The notes beneath the pieces are model-generated. The model was not told where the DNA came from and did not search any database. It saw only the letters and a program-made list of their open reading frames with translations. 26,691 bases of DNA from CAZFAP01 sp964516325 (GTDB taxonomy: Bacteria; Auribacterota; JABMQX01), in contig CAZFAP010000052.1 in the NCBI GenBank assembly GCA_964516325.1, forward strand, positions 1-26,691, in the 5' to 3' direction. The translations under genes and the position numbers were made by a program. Each line of letters begins with the position of its first letter. Positions within the stretch are counted from its first letter, which is position 1. This document shows positions 22,090 through 26,691 of this stretch, in pieces.

Positions 22090-25000
22090 TCACTGGAAGT
22101 ACGGCTTCTGTTTCTCCGTGGCGATCTGCTGTTTGATGTTCTCGTGTCGCTGGTCTATGAAATACTCGACGTCGGCCAGCTCGGCTTCCGGCGTTCTGCC
22201 CCAGCCGAAGGGGTCTTCCGCGGCATCCTTGGAGACGGATGGGACGAGGTATTGCACAAAGCTTTTCAGCTTTGCTGGCGTGAAGACGAAGGTATTCAGG
22301 TATTCGAGTTTCAAAACGTATCTCTTCCGCAGGGCGGGCACACTGAAGAGGTAATGTTTCAGCTCGTTTGACCATCCGGCGCGGTTGTCGGGATTGTCGT
22401 GCTCACCAACGAAGATCGAGTTCGTGAACTGGGACTCGCCGTTTGCCCCGAAGCATCCGTCGGTATCCCAGGGGAAAATCATCCACTTCTGGCTGGTATC
22501 CCGGTAGGCGAAGAAATTGTGCCAGGCTTCATCCCAGACGGCGATCCAAGCGGCGGTGGCGACATAGCCGAGCGTCCGCTCCATATCGAACTGGGTTTCG
22601 AGGAACTCCTGCAAGGCGTCCGTTGAGGTGTAGGCTGCCTGACTCATTCCCTCAATCACGTCCCTGATGATTTCGTGCGACTCGTATTCCCGCGACTTTC
22701 GGGGATAGACATCCTCGTATTTCTGGAGGGATTCGAGGGGTCGCCAATCGCCCCAGTCGTAAGGGAATCTGCCGAGGGGGTCGCCCATGGATTTGAAGAG
22801 GTCTCCTTCCTCGGCGAGGTGAGCTTGGAGGAACCCCTCTCCGGGGCTTTCGAGCTGGAGGTAGAAGCCGTGGTATTTGCCGTTGATGTTGAGGCGGGCG
22901 AAGTTAGTGAATGAGCCGGGCACGCCCGCTCGGCGAAACATCTCGAAAGCGAGGGCTTCTTCGTAGCCGGTGAAGCCGTAGTGATTGGCGGAGTTGAGGT
23001 CCATCTCCGGGCGACCATTGAACTGCTGATAGCGAAGGAACTTGATTTTGAAACTCATCTTGCCGTTGGACCAGTATCGGCACCAGCGACTTCCCCTGTG
23101 GCGGACCTGAACATCGTAAACTTCGCCATTATGAATGAAGGTTCCGGGGACGGTTTTGTTCCAGTTGGGGTGAGCGGGGTCTCTCAGTTGAGCGTAGCTG
23201 GCTATGAGGCTCAGGTCGCTGGACTTGACGTAGAGGCTATAGACCGGATTTGCCGAGGCGACTTTGTCAATATCCCCTTCGACGTAGTATGCGTAGGTTT
23301 GGCTGGGGGCCTGGATTTGCGGCGACCTGCCGAGTTCTCCGCTTGGTCCCTGAATCAAGACCTTGTATCTGACGATTGTGTAGGGGGGATAGGCGGAAAC
23401 GGTGGCGGTGTACGTGTTGTCGGCGGCCAGGGCGTCTCCGCCGCTGGCGCCGTCGTCGGCCATGGGCAGGACTATGTCCTGGCCGCTGACCGTCACCTGC
23501 AACAGAACAGAGGAAATGTCGGGGGAGGGCGTGACGGCAGCCTCTATCTCAACCTCGTCCGACTCCTGGACATGCTGTGGGCTGCGAGCGATTTCGGTGA
23601 CGATGGGAGGGGGAGGGGACTCGATTACGTGGTTGGCTCTTCCCGGGGAAGCGAAGCTGAAAGCGTCTGTCGCGGAGCTTGGATTGAGGTCGAAGGTTTT
23701 CATCAACGGATCGGGGGTACCGGAAGCCGCTGAGAAGCGTGCCGTCAAGAACGAGGTCCCTGACAGCCATTTCGCCCAGAAGGTCAGCCGGTATCTCGTC
23801 GAGAAGTTGACGGGGATGCCGTCCTGATAGATGGACTCACCGCTCCCTGTCCCAACGCCGGAGGAGAGTATTCTCAGGCTGAAGGTTCCGGAGGAGTCCG
23901 GGCGAGGCTCTGACGCGATGGCAAAATCCTGGCTGCCGGCTCTGTTCCAGCCAGTCGTGCCGTCCTCAAATCCGCCGTTCGACAGGATGTTGTCGCCGCC
24001 AATCACGGGCACAAGTTCCACGTCATCAATGAGGCACTCCCCTACCCCGGTCATGTAGAAATACAGACGGGTGGTCGTGGGGGTACCGAGAGTCTCAAAG
24101 AATTTCCAACCCGGCTGGGTCGAGGATTGGCCGGGAGGAGGCGCGGCGCCCCAAGTCTGGGGGGAGTTGGGGTCGGCGGCAGCATCTATCCTTTCGAGAG
24201 AGTATCCGTAGCCGTCGGCAGCGACGGGCCAGGGAAAGAGATCGCGGTAGAGAACAGATTCGAGGAGGACATCGTTTTTGTTTCGGAGCTTGATTTCCTC
24301 ACCGGCATTGCCGAGTCTTCCGGTGCAATTTCCGAGGAGAAGGTCCTCGGGGATGCCATAGGTTTTGGCGATCTTCGTCTCGTTCAGGCAGACGACGGCG
24401 TATTCACCTACCGCGAGAACCTTCGGAGGGAAGCTAAAGTTGATTCCGCCGGAAATCCTCCATCCGGTGATGTCCACGGGTTCGCCGGATGAATTGAAAA
24501 GCTCGACGAATTCGGCATCTTCCTGGCCAAGGTCGTCGTCTGGCGGGTGATACATGATTTCGTTGATCTTGACGAGGCGGTCGTTGAGGTGGTTGTCGTT
24601 GACGTACAGAAGCTTGACCTCGGAAGGGGCGTTTTCTGGATGGGTTGTGAGCTGGCCGAGGTCATCGGTCGCTTCGATGATATAGGTAACGGTGGACTTG
24701 TCGGGGAAGGGTCCGATGACCGCCCCGTAGAGGGAATCGTCGGCAGCGAGATCATCATGCTGGCCGTCGTCAAACATGGGGACAGTTTCCTCGCCGGCGC
24801 CGCCATCGTATTTCAGGATGACGGACGCGACGGAACCATTGTCCGTTACCTTGACGCGAATATTGACTTCGTCCGAGGAGGTTGGCTCTTCGGGGGAACG
24901 GGAGTGCTGATAGACGAAGGGCGGGATTTCGATGTTCAGGACGGAATTGGGGGCGCCGGGCGTGCCGCCGCCTCCGACGGGGAGGCTGGCTTGCCAGTTG

Positions 25001-25827
25001 TCGTGGATGTCGTTGTGCCGGGCGGGGTCTATCAATTCGAGGGAGGAGCCGGTGGCGTCGGCTTGGGTGTCCCAGGGGGGATCGTCGTTGTAATCAACGC
25101 GGTCCACGAGGTTTCCTTCGGGGTCGAAGAGCTCCAGGGGTTCGCCGCCGTTATCGAGATGCCCATCGAAGGGGCCGCACCGGTTGACGTCGCCGTAGAG
25201 GAGGTATATTTGCTTGAGGTCGGCGGCGACCACGAGATATTCCCCTGAGTCGAGAATTGTCTCGTCGCGGAAGGTATAACGAATGCCTGTCTTGAACTCA
25301 AAACCCGACAGATCAATGGGCAAGTCGCCGTAATTGTGAAGCTCGACGTATTCGCGTTTTTGCTCGGGGTCGTCGAGAGGATTGTACATGATTTCGTTGA
25401 TGACGAGAGGGAGCGGAGCGGGAAAGGAGACAATTCTGAAGAAGCATTGCTGCATGCCGTCATCTATCGGATACTCCCAGGGAGGCGTTATGGCGTCAAT
25501 CTGCGACCACGAATCGTCTGGGGGGAGCATGTCGCCGAACTGGATGGCGTAGGTTTCTCCGGCTTGGCGTTCCCACTCGAGGCTGATGTTGCCGCCGTTC
25601 ATGCGGACGGAGGTGATGAGGGGCGCAGCGGTGGCGGGGATAGAAGGGTCGGATTGAGCGGGCACCGGGAGCCCGAGGACGAGAAAGATTGCTGACAGGG
25701 ATAAGGAAGTTATTGTTTTGGTGAGGCTTGATATGTCATGCGAAGGGTTCAAGGCGAACTGCGCTTTCTGCTGAGGTTTTAACCTCGGCTGCCCGTGGGT
25801 CCTGTCTCGCACGGTTTCAATTACCAT
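22090..25827 (-). CDS. Secreted lamin-tail / CotH kinase-like protein
   Basis: The 1245-residue product has a signal peptide with an unusually long basic lead (hydrophobic SLSLSAIFLVLGLPV, about 42-56). A small domain (about 70-135; ISLEWERQAGETYAIQFGD to CFFRI) repeats the module at the ends of both beta-helix proteins. Two lamin-tail domains follow (about 138-250 with VINEIMYNPLDD and about 418-545 with INEIMYHPPDD), each after which comes an Ig-like domain. A carbohydrate-binding-like sandwich lies at about 610-710 (NGGFEDGTTGWNRAG). The CotH domain (about 850-1180) shows VRHRGSRW with KMSFKIKF (about 909), WDEAWHNFFAYRD (about 1100) and FPWDTDG (about 1119), matching the ATP- and metal-binding positions of CotH protein kinases. 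AGGTGAG precedes the ATG. It may phosphorylate exported proteins, but the ATP supply outside the cell is an open question and the role is inferred from the family. Confidence 0.93.
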   Translation of the reverse strand: MVIETVRDRTHGQPRLKPQQKAQFALNPSHDISSLTKTITSLSLSAIFLVLGLPVPAQSDPSIPATAAPLITSVRMNGGNISLEWERQAGETYAIQFGDMLPPDDSWSQIDAITPPWEYPIDDGMQQCFFRIVSFPAPLPLVINEIMYNPLDDPEQKREYVELHNYGDLPIDLSGFEFKTGIRYTFRDETILDSGEYLVVAADLKQIYLLYGDVNRCGPFDGHLDNGGEPLELFDPEGNLVDRVDYNDDPPWDTQADATGSSLELIDPARHNDIHDNWQASLPVGGGGTPGAPNSVLNIEIPPFVYQHSRSPEEPTSSDEVNIRVKVTDNGSVASVILKYDGGAGEETVPMFDDGQHDDLAADDSLYGAVIGPFPDKSTVTYIIEATDDLGQLTTHPENAPSEVKLLYVNDNHLNDRLVKINEIMYHPPDDDLGQEDAEFVELFNSSGEPVDITGWRISGGINFSFPPKVLAVGEYAVVCLNETKIAKTYGIPEDLLLGNCTGRLGNAGEEIKLRNKNDVLLESVLYRDLFPWPVAADGYGYSLERIDAAADPNSPQTWGAAPPPGQSSTQPGWKFFETLGTPTTTRLYFYMTGVGECLIDDVELVPVIGGDNILSNGGFEDGTTGWNRAGSQDFAIASEPRPDSSGTFSLRILSSGVGTGSGESIYQDGIPVNFSTRYRLTFWAKWLSGTSFLTARFSAASGTPDPLMKTFDLNPSSATDAFSFASPGRANHVIESPPPPIVTEIARSPQHVQESDEVEIEAAVTPSPDISSVLLQVTVSGQDIVLPMADDGASGGDALAADNTYTATVSAYPPYTIVRYKVLIQGPSGELGRSPQIQAPSQTYAYYVEGDIDKVASANPVYSLYVKSSDLSLIASYAQLRDPAHPNWNKTVPGTFIHNGEVYDVQVRHRGSRWCRYWSNGKMSFKIKFLRYQQFNGRPEMDLNSANHYGFTGYEEALAFEMFRRAGVPGSFTNFARLNINGKYHGFYLQLESPGEGFLQAHLAEEGDLFKSMGDPLGRFPYDWGDWRPLESLQKYEDVYPRKSREYESHEIIRDVIEGMSQAAYTSTDALQEFLETQFDMERTLGYVATAAWIAVWDEAWHNFFAYRDTSQKWMIFPWDTDGCFGANGESQFTNSIFVGEHDNPDNRAGWSNELKHYLFSVPALRKRYVLKLEYLNTFVFTPAKLKSFVQYLVPSVSKDAAEDPFGWGRTPEAELADVEYFIDQRHENIKQQIATEKQKPYFQ

Positions 25828-26184
25828 TCTCTCACCTTTTCATGTCGCGGTCAAGGCTCGTCGAGAATGAAATGGGCGGGGGCTGCGGTGCAGAGCGCTT
25901 GAGGCGAGGGTGTGCGGAAGAGGCAAAGATGAACTTTCTGCCTTGACCGAGGCGGGCGTCGGAGCGTTTGGGCGGGCGGAAGGGCATCCGGGGGCAGGAG
26001 CCCTCCCCCGCCTTTGGCGGGGCGGGATAGGATGCCGGCGGTACGGCCGGACAGCGGAGCCAACGGGGCCGGACCGGGCTCGGATCGTCGAAATTGGTCC
26101 CTCGGACTGACGGAAGGGCCCGTGAGGAATGACGGTTAAGCACGGCCACAAGCGGTCGGATGGTAGGTTTGACATTGTTGGAGG
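25828..26184. other. Gene-free region upstream of the CotH gene
   Basis: About 360 G-rich bases with no convincing gene. A CCCCGCC-TTT-GGCGGGG stem lies at 26006-26022. No clear -35/-10 or -24/-12 promoter for the CotH gene could be picked out. Confidence 0.5.
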
Positions 26185-26423
26185 TCAGATGACACCGAAG
26201 GTTTTGTCGAGGATCTGGAAGCGGCTGAGGCCTGTTTCTCGAAGGCTTCGACTTCGGCGGCGAACTCCTGGGGATGGTCGTAGCTTTGCTGGAGCATGTA
26301 TGGGTCGTTAATGGGCTCCAGGGATTCAGGGTCAAGCTCCTTGGCGATGGCGGAGAAGTCCTTGTCATAAACCTTGATGGCGCGATGAGCGATGATGAAC
26401 CAACACACAGCATGATACAGCAT
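26185..26423 (-). pseudogene. Small hypothetical gene with a one-base frameshift
   Basis: The frame from the ATG at 26423 reads IIAHRAIKVYDKDFSAIAKE, then DPESLEPINDPYMLQQSYDH and PQEFAAEVEAFEK, with good codon use, and then degenerates. If one A is added to the AAA at 26235-26237 it continues TGLSRFQILDKTFGVI and stops at 26185, giving a compact soluble protein of 79 residues. The family is not known to me. There is no ribosome site before the ATG, so the start is uncertain. The lesion may be real or a sequencing error. Confidence 0.5.
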
Positions 26424-26593
26424 CTTGCTGAAAAACAGTACAGCAATTCGCACGGAACGACACTGGCCGCCGATAGAAACGGCAGGTGGGTCGAGTACTG
26501 TGGCGGAAATGTCGGATCGTAGACAGTCCACATGTTTTCACGCGTACTGGGGCGAGCAGATCGCGAGGGCGCAGGGAGGGAATCCGACGGAAC

Positions 26594-26621
26594 TTGACTG
26601 ACGGTGCAAACCTGGTATCCT
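26594..26621 (+). promoter_or_regulatory. Possible rightward promoter at the window edge
   Basis: TTGACT, 16 bases, TATCCT. It points out of the window. A frame opening at the ATG near 26636 has no ribosome site, so any gene it serves would lie beyond the edge. Confidence 0.3.
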
Positions 26622-26691
26622 TCCTACCGTGAATCATGTTGTTGGCGCGGACAAGGCTGATAGCTGGATGCCCCGTTCTTCACGGAACCGG

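Noticed and set aside
26006..26022. CCCCGCC-TTT-GGCGGGG stem as a terminator
   Set aside because: No T-run on either side and no gene ends nearby; similar GC hairpins are common in this DNA.
1..26691. CRISPR arrays, tRNA or rRNA genes, insertion sequences, prophage genes
   Set aside because: I found no regularly spaced repeats, no tRNA T-loop with acceptor pairing, no rRNA-like conserved segments and no transposase, integrase or phage proteins.

Overview
The window is moderately GC-rich chromosomal DNA, probably from an uncultured Gram-negative bacterium. A predicted outer-membrane beta-barrel ending in Phe, two sigma-54 activators and consensus -24/-12 promoters support a Gram-negative cell. 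The set of very large exported beta-helix, CotH and lamin-tail proteins is typical of environmental lineages known mainly from metagenomes (PVC/FCB-like and neighbouring candidate phyla). I cannot name the phylum from sequence alone.

Layout. From 73 to 15081 every gene is on the minus strand: an outer-membrane porin-like protein (73-837) behind a consensus sigma-54 promoter (908-922); a secreted beta-helix protein (1283-2752); a very large secreted beta-helix/metallophosphoesterase gene (2781-7623) that is broken twice, by a one-base shift at a G8 tract and by an in-frame TAA; a membrane-anchored protein with about eight carboxypeptidase-regulatory-like repeats (7926-11273); a small basic hypothetical protein (11513-11938); a second secreted beta-helix protein (12031-13350); and a NifA-type GAF/AAA+/Fis activator (13519-15081). 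A PKD plus M14 zinc carboxypeptidase (15394-16878, plus) is divergent from that activator and convergent with purB (17006-18430, minus), the only recognisable housekeeping gene. An NtrC-type response regulator (19547-20923, plus) follows a 1.1 kb gene-free stretch. A second 1.2 kb gene-free stretch separates it from a 1245-residue lamin-tail/CotH protein (22090-25827, minus). A small frameshifted coding remnant lies near the right edge.

How it fits together. Most genes encode exported, multi-domain proteins built from structural modules (beta-helix, lamin tail, PKD, carboxypeptidase-regulatory Ig-like folds, TSP3-like calcium loops) with occasional enzymatic heads (metallophosphoesterase, M14 peptidase, CotH kinase). 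Three of them share a module of about 65 residues ending in FYR/FFR. The two sigma-54 activators and two consensus sigma-54 promoters, one before the porin and one in a gene-free stretch, suggest that part of the locus is under enhancer-dependent control; which activator serves which promoter is not shown by the sequence.

Non-coding content is unusually rich: two dispersed repeat families in the gaps, an 18-bp palindrome, a 15-bp sequence shared by two upstream regions, and a strong intrinsic terminator with no gene before it that may end a small RNA. I found no tRNA, rRNA, CRISPR array, transposase or phage gene.
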